NCBI GenBank assembly: GCA_050329835.1
Contig: JBHJOJ010000176.1
Location: 1 to 28,900 of the forward strand
Direction: 5' to 3'
From: JANNOG01 sp050329835
Lineage (GTDB): Bacteria > Actinomycetota > Actinomycetes > Actinomycetales > JBBAYJ01
Length of the DNA: 28,900 nt
The number at the start of each line of letters is the position of its first letter. The stretch's first letter is position 1. The position numbers were made by a program, and so were the translations under genes. This document shows, piece by piece, positions 1 to 7,487 of the stretch. A model generated the notes under the pieces. That model worked only from the letters and a program-made list of their open reading frames with translations. It was not told where the DNA came from and did not search any database.

Positions 1-871
1 CGGCCACCCCGGCTGCCCGGGACAGCACCCGGCTCAGCGTGTCCTGGTCCACCGTGCGCAGCCGCGGCCGGCGGGAGGCGCCCAGCAGGTGCTCGGCGGC
101 CAGGGCGTCGACGAGCCCGGCCGTGAAGGCGTCGCCTGCACCCACCGTGTCCACCACGTCCACCGGCACGGCGTCGACGTGGACCGGCCCCGAGCGGCTG
201 AGGACGTCCGCGCCCCGGTCGCCGTGGGTGACGACCACGAGGCTCGGACCCTGCATGAGCCAGGAGTCGGCGACGTCCAGGGCCGACACCCCCGGGTAGA
301 GCCAGGCCAGGTCCTCGTCGCTCACCTTGATGACGTCAGCGATCTCGAGATAGCTCACCATCCGGGCGAGGGTGAGGTCCGGTTCGCCCATGAGGGCGGG
401 CCGGGCGTTCGGGTCGTAGGTGATGGTGGCGCGCCCGATCAGCCGTTCGAGCATGGCCTCGACGCCCGAGGACCCCGGCGGCAGGACCGCGGCGATGGAC
501 CCGGTGTGGACGACGTCCACCCCGAGCGGGCCCGCCGCCTCCTCCGCGTCGTGCGCCCGGACCTGCCAGTCCAGGTCGAAGTCGTACGTGGCCACGCCGT
601 GGGCGTCGAGGGCGGCGCGCGCGATCGACGTCCGTTCCGCCCTGAGGCCTGCCGGCAGCACGAGGACGCCGGAGTCCTCCAGGTGCCGGGTCACCAGGCG
701 GCCGTCGTCGTCGTCCGCGAGCCAGGTCAGCAGGCGCACCTCGTGCTCGAGGCGGCCCAGCGCCGCGGCCACGTTCGCGGGACTGCCCCCGGGGTGCCGG
801 CCCCGGTCGCGGCCATCGGCGCCGACCACGACGTCGACCAGAGCCTCACCGATGACCAGCGCCCGTGCCAT
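1..871 (-). CDS. PfkB-family carbohydrate kinase (fructokinase-like), 3' end cut by window
   Basis: ATP-dependent sugar kinase of the ribokinase/PfkB superfamily, expected in the cytosol. About 290 residues are visible before the window edge. Seen: an N-terminal substrate-binding glycine motif GGSPAN at about residues 28-33, a conserved DPN motif in the middle (TYDPNARP), and the C-terminal PfkB signature DTVGAGDAFTAG at about 241-252, whose GAGD aspartate (D247) is the catalytic base. The start is the ATG at 871; a GATAAC box at 881-886 lies 9 nt upstream and may be a -10. The layout is closest to fructokinase/2-keto-3-deoxygluconate kinase types, but the sugar cannot be fixed from sequence. 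It diverges from the DUF4245 gene with 50 bp between. Only a few C-terminal residues should be missing. Confidence 0.9.
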   Translation of the reverse strand, partial: MARALVIGEALVDVVVGADGRDRGRHPGGSPANVAAALGRLEHEVRLLTWLADDDDGRLVTRHLEDSGVLVLPAGLRAERTSIARAALDAHGVATYDFDLDWQVRAHDAEEAAGPLGVDVVHTGSIAAVLPPGSSGVEAMLERLIGRATITYDPNARPALMGEPDLTLARMVSYLEIADVIKVSDEDLAWLYPGVSALDVADSWLMQGPSLVVVTHGDRGADVLSRSGPVHVDAVPVDVVDTVGAGDAFTAGLVDALAAEHLLGASRRPRLRTVDQDTLSRVLSRAAGVA

Positions 872-921
872 GACGGCCAGGTTATCGGCCGTGTCGATAC
901 CCGCCGGGGGACCATGTCCGG

Positions 922-1503
922 GTGAGCACCCCCGAGACCTCCCGCCGGCGCCGCCCGGGCCCGGTCGACATGGTCGTCACCATGCTCGTCCTGGTCGCCG
1001 CCGTGGCGCTGCTGCTGCTGCTGGTCCCGGCGCCGCGGGAGATCGTCCAGCCGGGGGCGGACCCCGTCGCCGCAGCCGCCGAGGCCGACCTCGGGTTCGC
1101 CCCGGCCGCCGTGCCCGCGGCGGCCCTGGGGGAGGGGTGGCGGGTGAGCTACGCCCGGGTCGAGGAGCAGGAGGGCGTCCGGCAGTGGCGCCTCGGCTAC
1201 CTCAGCCCCGACCGGCGCCGGGTCGACGTCGAGCAGGCCGTCGACGTCACCCCGAGGTGGCTGACCCGGGAACCGGGGCCACCGGGCGAGGACGACGCCG
1301 CCGCGGCCGACCCGCTCGCCGCCCTGGCCGCCGCCGGGCAGGAGGTCGACCTGGCCGGCGGCACCTGGGTGACGGTGCCGCGCGCGGAAGGCGACCGGGC
1401 CTTCGCCCGCCGCGACGGCGACGTCGTCACAGTGCTCAGCACCCCCACCGAGGCCGGCCTGGACCCCCTGGAGCAGGTCGCCGCCGCCCTCGACCTGGGC
1501 TGA
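922..1503 (+). CDS. DUF4245 domain protein, single-pass membrane anchored
   Basis: A 193-residue protein of an actinobacterial family of unknown function. An Arg-rich N-terminus (residues 7-12) precedes one transmembrane helix (about 17-38, rich in Leu/Val), so the rest should lie outside the membrane. The extracellular part has the DUF4245 pattern: a 'LGEGWRVSYARVE' segment near 70-82, a 'WRLGYLSP' strand and a C-terminal 'TVLSTPTEAGLDPLEQVAAAL' type end. The GTG at 922 is chosen because the nearby ATG at 914 stops after three codons. In actinomycetes this family commonly sits near xseAB, ispH and glpX, as here. Role unknown. Confidence 0.8.
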   Translation: MSTPETSRRRRPGPVDMVVTMLVLVAAVALLLLLVPAPREIVQPGADPVAAAAEADLGFAPAAVPAAALGEGWRVSYARVEEQEGVRQWRLGYLSPDRRRVDVEQAVDVTPRWLTREPGPPGEDDAAAADPLAALAAAGQEVDLAGGTWVTVPRAEGDRAFARRDGDVVTVLSTPTEAGLDPLEQVAAALDLG

Positions 1504-1525
1504 CCGACCGGGCCCCAGCGGTCCC

Positions 1526-1632
1526 GGTGCGTTTGGGCACTTGCGCACCCGGGGAGGCGCTCTCCTGGGTGCGTTTGGGCACTTGCGCACCCAGGTCCTC
1601 CTCGTCCGGGGTGCGTGTGGGCACTTGCGCAC
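1526..1632. repeat. Three tandem 22-bp hairpin repeats at an exact 42-bp period
   Basis: Copies at 1527-1548, 1569-1590 and 1611-1632. Copies 1 and 2 are identical; copy 3 differs at one base (TTT to TGT after the left arm). Each reads GTGCG, a 12-nt loop (TTTGGGCACTTG), then CGCAC. In copy 2 the arms extend to a perfect 10 bp (1564-1573 with 1586-1595). The two 20-nt gaps (1549-1568, 1591-1610) are unrelated in sequence apart from CC...GG edges. The array fills the space between the convergent DUF4245 and AbiEi/DUF559 genes. Confidence 0.9.
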
Positions 1633-1656
1633 GTGGGGAGGCGGGGGAGCGCGGGG

Positions 1657-2556
1657 TCAGAGGGGGGTCTGGCGGCGTCTGGCCAGGAGACCGACGACCT
1701 TGTCGGCGACGGCGTCGAGGTCCCGGAGGTCGGCGGCCGTCACGAAGACGACGATCCAGCCGGCTGCCTGGATCGCGTTGAGCCGCTTCCGGTCCTGGGC
1801 GAACTGGCCGGGCTCGGCGTGGTAGGAGCCGTCGTACTCGATCGCGACGCGTTCGTCGGGGAAACCGAGGTCGACCCGCGCGACCACTCGACCGGCCGGG
1901 TCCCGGATCCGTACCTGGGTGTGCGGGGACAGCCCGCGCCGCACGAGTGCCAGGCGCAGGAGGGACTCGGGAGGGGACTCCGCGCCACCGTCGGCGAGCT
2001 CGAACGCTCGGCGAGCCCGCAGTGCTCCCGGACGTCCGGCCCAGCTCGCGGCGAACGACGGCAGCTCGCCGGAGTCGACGACTCCCAGGCGGAGCAGTTC
2101 GTCGAGGACCGGGACCGCGACCTCGACCGGATGGGTCGCGCCCACCTCGAAGGCGGTGCGCAGGGGGGTCATGGTCGCGAGGCCGTCCCGCGCCGTGACG
2201 TGCTCGGCCCGGACGGGCACGCGCCGGAGCACGAGCCCTCGCCGGTTCCTGCCCCCGCTCCCGAGCGGGACGCACGCCTCGACCGGGTCCCGGGGCCCCG
2301 CGGCGTACTCCCCGCCCCAGAGCCACGCCGCCGACCGGCCGGACAGGACCGAACCCGGTGGCAGCACGAGCATCGCCCCTCGGCAGAACAGCCCGTGGTC
2401 CACCGGCAACCGGAGGTCTGCGTACACCCCGCGGAGCAGGCGCCGCCAGGAACCCCCGCGCAGTTGCCGCGGCGTCAGGGTCCCGTCGGCCAGGGCCTCG
2501 GCGGCCAGGAACACCCGACCGCGCAGCGCCGCCGGCGGCCGGCGTTCCTCGCGCAT
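1657..2556 (-). CDS. AbiEi-like / DUF559 (Vsr-fold) protein
   Basis: A 299-residue protein with the layout common in actinomycetes. The N-terminal half resembles the AbiEi-type antitoxin winged-helix region (segments LRGVYADLRLP and VLSGRSAAWLWG near residues 40-75). The C-terminal DUF559 domain has a very-short-patch-repair endonuclease-like fold. Seen: ESPPESLLRLAL, then RVDLGFPDERVAIEYDGSYH with its acidic residues, then QDRKRLNAIQAAGWIVVFVTAADL. No partner AbiEii nucleotidyltransferase toxin is next to it, so this is an orphan; such orphans may be nucleases or DNA-binding proteins rather than antitoxins. It is transcribed towards the hairpin array. The ATG at 2556 is the first good start. 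Confidence 0.8.
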   Translation of the reverse strand: MREERRPPAALRGRVFLAAEALADGTLTPRQLRGGSWRRLLRGVYADLRLPVDHGLFCRGAMLVLPPGSVLSGRSAAWLWGGEYAAGPRDPVEACVPLGSGGRNRRGLVLRRVPVRAEHVTARDGLATMTPLRTAFEVGATHPVEVAVPVLDELLRLGVVDSGELPSFAASWAGRPGALRARRAFELADGGAESPPESLLRLALVRRGLSPHTQVRIRDPAGRVVARVDLGFPDERVAIEYDGSYHAEPGQFAQDRKRLNAIQAAGWIVVFVTAADLRDLDAVADKVVGLLARRRQTPL

Positions 2557-2610
2557 CTCGCCATCGTGGCGACGCGACGGACCCGCTCGCGGGCGTCGTC
2601 CACAGGCCCG

Positions 2611-2901
2611 CTACCCCGCCGTTCCCGGGCGGGCGGCGTCGAGGCGGGCGAGGGCGCCGTCGAGCACCTGCTCGCAGCGGCGGGCCAGCAGCTCACCGCG
2701 CTCCCAGAGCGCCAGCGACTCCTCGAGGGGGGCCGAGCCCGCCTCCAGCCGGCGCACGAGGTCGGTGAGCTCGTCCCGCGCGGCCTCGTAGGACATCGCG
2801 GCGACGTCCGGCGGCAGCTCGTCCTGTTCGGCGGCGTGGGGCTGGTCGGCGGCCTGCGCCGGGGTGTCGGCGTCGGGCGGGGTGGCGGCGGTCCGGGTCA
2901 C
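2611..2901 (-). CDS. xseB: Exodeoxyribonuclease VII small subunit
   Basis: Small subunit of exonuclease VII, which binds the long coiled-coil of XseA and is needed for single-strand DNA degradation in repair. The 96-residue product has a disordered acidic/Pro-rich N-terminus of about 35 residues, then the family core MSYEAARDELTDLVRRLEAG and SLALWERGELLARRCEQVLDGALARL (two helices). The GTG at 2901 overlaps the xseA stop (GTGA), implying translational coupling. An internal ATG at 2796 would give just the conserved core and is the alternative start. Confidence 0.93.
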   Translation of the reverse strand: MTRTAATPPDADTPAQAADQPHAAEQDELPPDVAAMSYEAARDELTDLVRRLEAGSAPLEESLALWERGELLARRCEQVLDGALARLDAARPGTAG

Positions 2902-4163
2902 GTGGCGTCCTCTCCGAGGCTGCGGGCGGCGAAGGTCCCTCCGGCCACCCGGACGGTCAGGTCGGTCCCGGGCGGTGCCTGGGCGGGATCGCGCACGACG
3001 TCCCCGCCGACCGCCCGGGCGATGGCGTACCCGCGGTCGAGCACGCCCTGCGGGGACAGCGCCCGGAGGTGGCCGCGCTGGTGCGCCAGGGCGGTGGCCT
3101 CGGCCGAGCACCGGCGGCGGACCCCGTCGCGGGCGCGCCGACGGAGGTCGTCGATCCGGACGACCAGGCCCTCCAGCCACCGGTGCGGGTCGGCGAGCGC
3201 CGGGCGGGCCCGCAGGTCGGCGACCCGGCGGCCCTCGGTGCGGAGCCGGTCGGCCATGCACCGCCGGGCCCGCTCCCGGGCCCGGTCGAGCCGGGCGCGT
3301 TCCTCGGCGACGTCGGGGACCACCCGGCGGGCGGCGTCGGTCGGGGTGGAGGCCCGGATGTCGGCGACGAGGTCGAGCAGCGGGGTGTCGACCTCGTGGC
3401 CGATTGCCGACACCACCGGCGTCGTCGCCGCGGCGACGACGCGGACCAGGGCCTCGCTGCTGAACGGGAGCAGGTCCTCCAGCGACCCGCCGCCCCGGGC
3501 CACGACGACGACGTCGACCTCCGGGTCGGCGTCCAGCTCGCGGACGGCCGCCGAGACCTCGGTCACGGCGGCCTCGCCCTGGACCGGCACCTCCAGGATC
3601 CGGAACCGGACCGCCGGCCAGCGGGCCCGCGCGTTCTCGACGACGTCGCGCTCGGCGGCGCTCGCCCGCCCGCAGACCAGGCCGACGGTGCGCGGCAGGA
3701 ACGGCAGGGGGCGCTTGCGGGCGGCGTCGAACAGGCCCTCGCCGAGCAGCATCGCCTTGAGCGCCTCGATCCGGGCCAGCAGCTCCCCGACCCCCACGGC
3801 GCGCAGCTGGCGCACGCCCAGGGTCAGCGTGCCCCGGCGGGGGTTGAACTGCGGCTGGACCAGCGCGACGACCCGGGTGCCCGGTCCCGCCTGCGGCCCG
3901 AGCCGGTCGAGCAGAGGCGCGTCGAGGACCGCCGACATCGACAGGTCGGCGTCGGGGTCGCGGAAGGTCGCGAAGACGGTCGGGTACCCCGGCCGGCGCT
4001 TCGCCTCGACGATCTGGGCCTCGACCCAGACGGTGGGCAGTTTGTCGAGGTACCCGGCGACCTTGGTGGTGAGCAGGCGGAGCGGCCACGGCCGGTCGGC
4101 GGTGGTGTCCGTCGACCGCGCCGGGGGCGGCTCGGCCGCGACGGTCCCGGGTGCTGAGGTCAT
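2898..4163 (-). CDS. xseA: Exodeoxyribonuclease VII large subunit
   Basis: Catalytic large subunit (421 residues) of exonuclease VII, a bidirectional single-strand-specific exonuclease. Seen: an N-terminal OB-fold (about residues 25-125: VWVEAQIVEAKRRPGYPTVFATFRD, FNPRRGTLTLGVRQLRAVGVGE); the catalytic domain with VGLVCGRASAAERD, VDVVVVARGGGSLEDLLPFSSE and SAIGHEVDTPLLDLVADIRASTPTDAA; then an Arg-rich coiled-coil and a C-terminal LSPQGVLDRGYAIAR motif. Length is normal. The ATG at 4163 gives a short extension before the OB-fold. It diverges from ispH with only 24 bp between starts, and xseB follows with a 4-bp overlap. Confidence 0.96.
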   Translation of the reverse strand: MTSAPGTVAAEPPPARSTDTTADRPWPLRLLTTKVAGYLDKLPTVWVEAQIVEAKRRPGYPTVFATFRDPDADLSMSAVLDAPLLDRLGPQAGPGTRVVALVQPQFNPRRGTLTLGVRQLRAVGVGELLARIEALKAMLLGEGLFDAARKRPLPFLPRTVGLVCGRASAAERDVVENARARWPAVRFRILEVPVQGEAAVTEVSAAVRELDADPEVDVVVVARGGGSLEDLLPFSSEALVRVVAAATTPVVSAIGHEVDTPLLDLVADIRASTPTDAARRVVPDVAEERARLDRARERARRCMADRLRTEGRRVADLRARPALADPHRWLEGLVVRIDDLRRRARDGVRRRCSAEATALAHQRGHLRALSPQGVLDRGYAIARAVGGDVVRDPAQAPPGTDLTVRVAGGTFAARSLGEDAT

Positions 4164-4175
4164 CGCCGCCAAACC

Positions 4176-4181
4176 TACGAT
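4176..4181 (+). promoter_or_regulatory. Candidate -10 box of a leaderless ispH transcript
   Basis: TACGAT fits the actinobacterial TAnnnT -10 and ends 6 nt before the GTG start of ispH, so the transcript would begin at or next to the start codon. No clear -35 is visible, and the box lies inside the 24-bp gap shared with xseA. Confidence 0.35.
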
Positions 4182-4187
4182 GGGGGG

Positions 4188-5213
4188 GTGACTGCGACCC
4201 CCGGCCCGACGGAATCCAGCACGCGACCCAGCCCCGGACCCGGCCCCTCGCGCAAGCGTGTCCTGCTCGCCGCGCCACGCGGCTACTGCGCGGGGGTCGA
4301 CCGCGCCGTCATCGCGGTCGAGAAGGCGCTCGAGCTGTACGGGGCGCCCGTCTACGTCCGCAAGGAGATCGTCCACAACAAGTACGTCGTCGACACGCTG
4401 GCGACGCGGGGCGCGGTCTTCGTCGAGGAGCTCGACGAGGTCCCCGAGGGCGCCCGGGTCGTCTTCAGCGCCCACGGGGTGTCCCCGCAGGTGCGGGCCG
4501 AGGCGGTCGAGCGCCGCCTCGACACCATCGACGCCACCTGCCCCCTCGTCACGAAGGTGCACCGGGAGGCGGTCCGGTTCGCCCAGGACGACTACGACAT
4601 CCTCCTGGTCGGCCACGCCGGGCACGAGGAGGTCGAGGGCACCGCCGGCGAGGCGCCGGACCGGGTGCGGCTGGTCGAGAGCCCGGACGACGTGGACGCC
4701 GTCGAGGTCCGCGACCCGTCCCGGGTGGTGTGGCTGTCGCAGACCACCCTGAGCGTCGACGAGACCATGCGGACCGTCGACCGGCTGCGCGAGCGGTTCC
4801 CGGCCCTGGAGAGCCCGCCCAGCGACGACATCTGCTACGCCACCCAGAACCGCCAGGTCGCCGTCAAGAAGGTGGCCCGCGACGCCGAGCTCGTCATCGT
4901 CGTGGGGTCGGCCAACTCGTCCAACTCCGTGCGCCTGGTCGAGGTGGCGCTCGAGCACGGGGCCGACGCCTCCTACCGCGTCGACCACGCCGGGGAGATC
5001 GACGCGGCGTGGCTGGACGGGGTGTCCACGGTCGGCGTGACGTCCGGCGCCTCGGTGCCCGAGGTGCTGGTCCGGGACGTGCTCGCCTGGCTGGCCGAGC
5101 GCGGGTACGGCGACGTCGAGGAGGTCGTGACGGCCGAGGAGGACCTGCTGTTCTCGCTGCCCAAGGAGCTGCGGCGGGACCTCAAGGCGGCGCGGGTGGC
5201 GACGGGCGGCTGA
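4188..5213 (+). CDS. ispH: 4-hydroxy-3-methylbut-2-enyl diphosphate reductase (IspH/LytB)
   Basis: Last enzyme of the MEP pathway: it reduces HMBPP to IPP and DMAPP using a [4Fe-4S] cluster. The 341-residue protein has all three cluster cysteines: C34 (PRGYCAGVDRAV), C118 (DATCPLVTKVH) and C216 (DDICYATQNRQ). Other conserved blocks are KEIVHNKYVVD, FSAHGVSP, GHEEVEGTAGEAP with the active-site glutamate at about 150, SQTTLSVDET, VVGSANSSNSVRLVE and GVTSGASVPEVLV. The first 22 residues are a Pro/Ser-rich tail absent from E. coli IspH, as often in actinomycetes. Start GTG at 4188. Confidence 0.97.
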   Translation: MTATPGPTESSTRPSPGPGPSRKRVLLAAPRGYCAGVDRAVIAVEKALELYGAPVYVRKEIVHNKYVVDTLATRGAVFVEELDEVPEGARVVFSAHGVSPQVRAEAVERRLDTIDATCPLVTKVHREAVRFAQDDYDILLVGHAGHEEVEGTAGEAPDRVRLVESPDDVDAVEVRDPSRVVWLSQTTLSVDETMRTVDRLRERFPALESPPSDDICYATQNRQVAVKKVARDAELVIVVGSANSSNSVRLVEVALEHGADASYRVDHAGEIDAAWLDGVSTVGVTSGASVPEVLVRDVLAWLAERGYGDVEEVVTAEEDLLFSLPKELRRDLKAARVATGG

Positions 5214-5240
5214 CCGGCGCCCACATGCCCCAGATCGCGG

Positions 5241-5263
5241 GACGCGGTGATGCGGGTCGCGTC
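5241..5263. terminator. Weak hairpin between convergent ispH and GNAT genes
   Basis: GACGCG (5241-5246) pairs with CGCGTC (5258-5263) around an 11-nt loop in the short gap between the two stop codons. There is no U-run. It is a possible bidirectional terminator; the stem is short, so this is tentative. Confidence 0.3.
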
Positions 5264-5271
5264 GCCGCTCG

Positions 5272-5787
5272 TCAGGTGACGTCGGTCCCGAGGTCGAGCT
5301 CCCACCGCCACACCGGTCCGTCGCCGGGGTCCTCGACGGTCGAGGCGTGCCGGAAGCCGACCCGCTCCAGCACGGCGGTGGACGGGTTCGGCCCCGGCAG
5401 GGTGTGGGCGCGCACCAGGTGGACGCCGACCTGCCGGGCGCGGTCCACCATGACGTGCACGGCCCCGGTCGCCAGACCCCGCCCGCGGTACGTGGGGGCG
5501 AGCTGGTAGCCGATCTCGACCGCGCCGTCGTGCGGTGCCCCCTTGAAGCCGCCCATGCCGGCGACGACGGCGGCCGCGCGGTCGACGAACAGCTGCGTGC
5601 CCCACTCCGCGGGGACGCCCTCGGCCAGCATGGCGAGGCTGTCCTCGAGGGCACCGGGGAACTCGTTCCAGCCGGTCTCCAGTCGCCAGCCCCGGTCGCG
5701 GGCGAAGGCGTCCGGGTCGGTGCGCAGCTGGGTGAGGTCACGCTCGGTCGCGGGCACGACATCGAGCTCGACGGTCACGGCGGGCAT
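5272..5787 (-). CDS. GNAT-family N-acetyltransferase (RimJ/RimL type)
   Basis: A 171-residue acetyl-CoA-dependent acetyltransferase. Seen: VEIGYQLAPTYRGRGLATGAVHVMVDRA at about residues 95-120, which holds motif A (RGRGLA), the pyrophosphate-binding loop. It is followed by VHLVRAHTLPGPNPSTAVLERVGFRH, the helix/strand typical of GNATs that act on small molecules or protein N-termini. The first 60 residues are family-variable. Start ATG at 5787. Substrate unknown. It converges on ispH and diverges from the DUF1772 gene. Confidence 0.85.
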   Translation of the reverse strand: MPAVTVELDVVPATERDLTQLRTDPDAFARDRGWRLETGWNEFPGALEDSLAMLAEGVPAEWGTQLFVDRAAAVVAGMGGFKGAPHDGAVEIGYQLAPTYRGRGLATGAVHVMVDRARQVGVHLVRAHTLPGPNPSTAVLERVGFRHASTVEDPGDGPVWRWELDLGTDVT

Positions 5788-5868
5788 GGTAGGTGCGGTC
5801 GCCCGTCGGGCGGCGTGGTGCCGTCCCGGCTTCTCGTCCCCCCGGCCGGGGGCTGGCAGGCTGGGGCC

Positions 5869-6360
5869 GTGGTGGAGGTCGAACCGTCGCCGGTGCTCGT
5901 CGTCCTGCTGGTGCTGGCTGCGGTGGGTGCGGCGACGAGCGGCGGGGTGTTGTTCGCGTTCTCCTCGTTCGTCATGCCGGCGCTCGCGCGGCTGGAGCCG
6001 CCGGCAGGAGCGGCGGCCATGCAGGCGATCAACGTCACTGCGGTCCGGCCGTCCTTCATGTCGGTGTACTTCGGGACGGGGCTGGTCGCCGTGCTCGCCG
6101 CCGTCGTGGCTGCGGTCCAGGGCGTCGCGCTCCTCGTCACGGTGCTCGGCGCCGCCGTCTACCTGGTGGGTGTCCTGGGAGTGACCGTGGCGCTCAACGT
6201 GCCGCTCAACGACCGCCTGGCCGCAGTGTCTCCGGACGATGCGGCCGCCTCCGGGTTCTGGGTGACCTACCGGCAGAGGTGGACGGCGGCCAACCACGTC
6301 CGCGCGGTCGCGGCGGCCGTGTCGGCGGCGCTGCTCGCTCTCTCACTCGTCGGTGCGTGA
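5869..6360 (+). CDS. DUF1772 (anthrone oxygenase-like) membrane protein
   Basis: A 163-residue integral membrane protein with four hydrophobic segments (about residues 9-30, 58-80, 85-105 and 138-158). The family pattern is present: TSGGVLFAFSSFVMPALARL, MQAINVTAVRPSFMSVYFGT, NVPLNDRLA and WVTYRQRWTAANHVRA. DUF1772 includes fungal anthrone oxygenase relatives, but bacterial members have no settled function. The start is GTG at 5869 or the adjacent GTG at 5872. The TGA stop is the first part of a long inverted repeat. Confidence 0.8.
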   Translation: MVEVEPSPVLVVLLVLAAVGAATSGGVLFAFSSFVMPALARLEPPAGAAAMQAINVTAVRPSFMSVYFGTGLVAVLAAVVAAVQGVALLVTVLGAAVYLVGVLGVTVALNVPLNDRLAAVSPDDAAASGFWVTYRQRWTAANHVRAVAAAVSAALLALSLVGA

Positions 6361-6420
6361 TCCATCTCATGCGAGGGCAGGTTCCCGCCCGCCGCAACCT
6401 GCCGTCGCATGAGTTCGATC
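6359..6420. repeat. 25-bp inverted repeat with 12-nt loop between convergent genes
   Basis: Left arm 6359-6383 and right arm 6396-6420 match at 22 of 25 positions (shared blocks GATC, TCATGCGA, GGCAGGTT) around the loop CCCGCCCGCCGC. It begins at the DUF1772 stop codon and ends at the LigD-polymerase stop codon, so it occupies the whole convergent gap. It could terminate both transcripts, or be a REP-like element. Confidence 0.85.
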
Positions 6421-7447
6421 ATGGAAGTGGCTGCGGGGAGGCAGGGCCGCCCCGCGGTCGTCGGCCGCCGCCGGAGGGGCCCCAGTCGAGGTCGGTCTGC
6501 GGACCGCGCGCGGGGGTCTCCTGGCTCTTGAGGCCGTCGCGGGCCGCCCACTCCAGCAGCGGCGTGAGGTCGAAGGGAGCGTCGTCGATCCCGGCGTGGA
6601 GGTCGCCCAGCGCGGCGAAGCGGGCTGGCATCGACGCGATGGTGAGGTCGCGCGGATGGACGTCGGGGACCTCGTCCCAGGTGATCGGGGCGGAGACCAC
6701 CGCCTCGGGCACGCCGCGCACCGAGTAGGCGCTGCGCAGGGTGTGGTCCCGGGTGTTCTGGTTGTAGTCGACGAAGACAGTGGCCGGGTCGCGGTCCTTG
6801 CGCCACCATGTGAGGTCGACGAGGTCGGGCAGCCGGCGCTCCACCTCGATCGCGAATGCCCAGGCGGCGTTGCGGACCTCGGGGAAGCCCCACCGGGGCG
6901 GGATCCGGACGTAGACGTGCATCCCCTTGCCCCCGGAGGTCTTCGGCCAGCCGACGGCGCCGACCTCGTCCAGGACCTCGCGCACCGTCGCCGCGACGGT
7001 GCGGACGTCGTCGAAGGTGGCGGCCGGGCCGGGGTCGAGGTCGATCCGCCACTCGTCCGGCTTCTCGGTGTCCGTGGCCCGGGAGTTCCACGGGTGGAAC
7101 TCCACCGTCGACATCTGCACCGCCCAGGCGACGTCGGCGACGTGCTGCACGCACAGCTCGTCGGCGTGGCGGTTCCAGCGCGGGAAGTGGACCCGGACGG
7201 TGCGGATCCAGTCCGGCGAACCGGCGGGCAGCCGTTTCTGGTGGACCTTCTCGCCGGTGACGCCGGTCGGGAAACGGTGGAGCATGCAGGGCCGGTCCCG
7301 CAGCGCCCGGACGATGCCGTCGCCGACCGCCAGGTAGTAGCGGACGAGGTCGAGCTTGGTCTCGCCGCGGGCCGGGAAGTACACCCGGGCGGGGTTGGTG
7401 ACGCGGACCACCCGGTCGTCGACCTCGATCTCGACCGCCGGCGGCAT
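6419..7447 (-). CDS. Stand-alone LigD polymerase/primase domain protein
   Basis: A 342-residue archaeo-eukaryotic primase-like polymerase, related to the polymerase domain of the NHEJ ligase LigD, which fills gaps at double-strand breaks. Seen: VTNPARVYFPARGETKLDLVRYY near the N-terminus, CMLHRFPTGVTGEKVHQKRLP, HPWNSR, the catalytic DLDPGP motif at about 136-141, and SGGKGMHVYVRI at about 173-184. No ligase or nuclease domain is fused and no Ku gene is in the window. The last 25 residues are low-complexity Arg/Gly/Pro. A TATCGT box at 7454-7459, 6 nt before the ATG, suggests a leaderless transcript separate from rmuC. Confidence 0.93.
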   Translation of the reverse strand: MPPAVEIEVDDRVVRVTNPARVYFPARGETKLDLVRYYLAVGDGIVRALRDRPCMLHRFPTGVTGEKVHQKRLPAGSPDWIRTVRVHFPRWNRHADELCVQHVADVAWAVQMSTVEFHPWNSRATDTEKPDEWRIDLDPGPAATFDDVRTVAATVREVLDEVGAVGWPKTSGGKGMHVYVRIPPRWGFPEVRNAAWAFAIEVERRLPDLVDLTWWRKDRDPATVFVDYNQNTRDHTLRSAYSVRGVPEAVVSAPITWDEVPDVHPRDLTIASMPARFAALGDLHAGIDDAPFDLTPLLEWAARDGLKSQETPARGPQTDLDWGPSGGGRRPRGGPASPQPLP

Positions 7448-7470
7448 GGGCCGACGATAGGCCGTGCGGT

Positions 7471-7487
7471 CGGCGGGCGGCCCGCCG
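7471..7487 (-). terminator. 17-bp perfect palindrome downstream of rmuC and its micro-ORF
   Basis: CGGCGGGC, one G, GCCCGCCG, starting right after the micro-ORF stop codon and ending 24 nt before the LigD-polymerase start. It could fold as a 7-bp stem with a 3-nt loop and end the rmuC transcript, or be a protein-binding site for the downstream gene. Confidence 0.35.

Noticed and set aside
1527..1632. CRISPR-like appearance of three repeats with equal-length spacers
   Set aside because: Repeats are only 22 bp, there are three of them, spacers are 20 bp, no cas gene is present and each repeat is a hairpin between convergent genes.
1615..4191. Very long open frame on the plus strand across the AbiEi/DUF559 and xseAB genes
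   Set aside because: Low-complexity Arg/Pro/Gly product without motifs, antisense to well-recognised genes; a normal effect of high GC at third codon positions.
5788..6297. Upstream extension of the first GNAT gene to 6297
   Set aside because: The extension is antisense to the DUF1772 gene and has no conserved sequence; the GNAT domain begins at ATG 5787.
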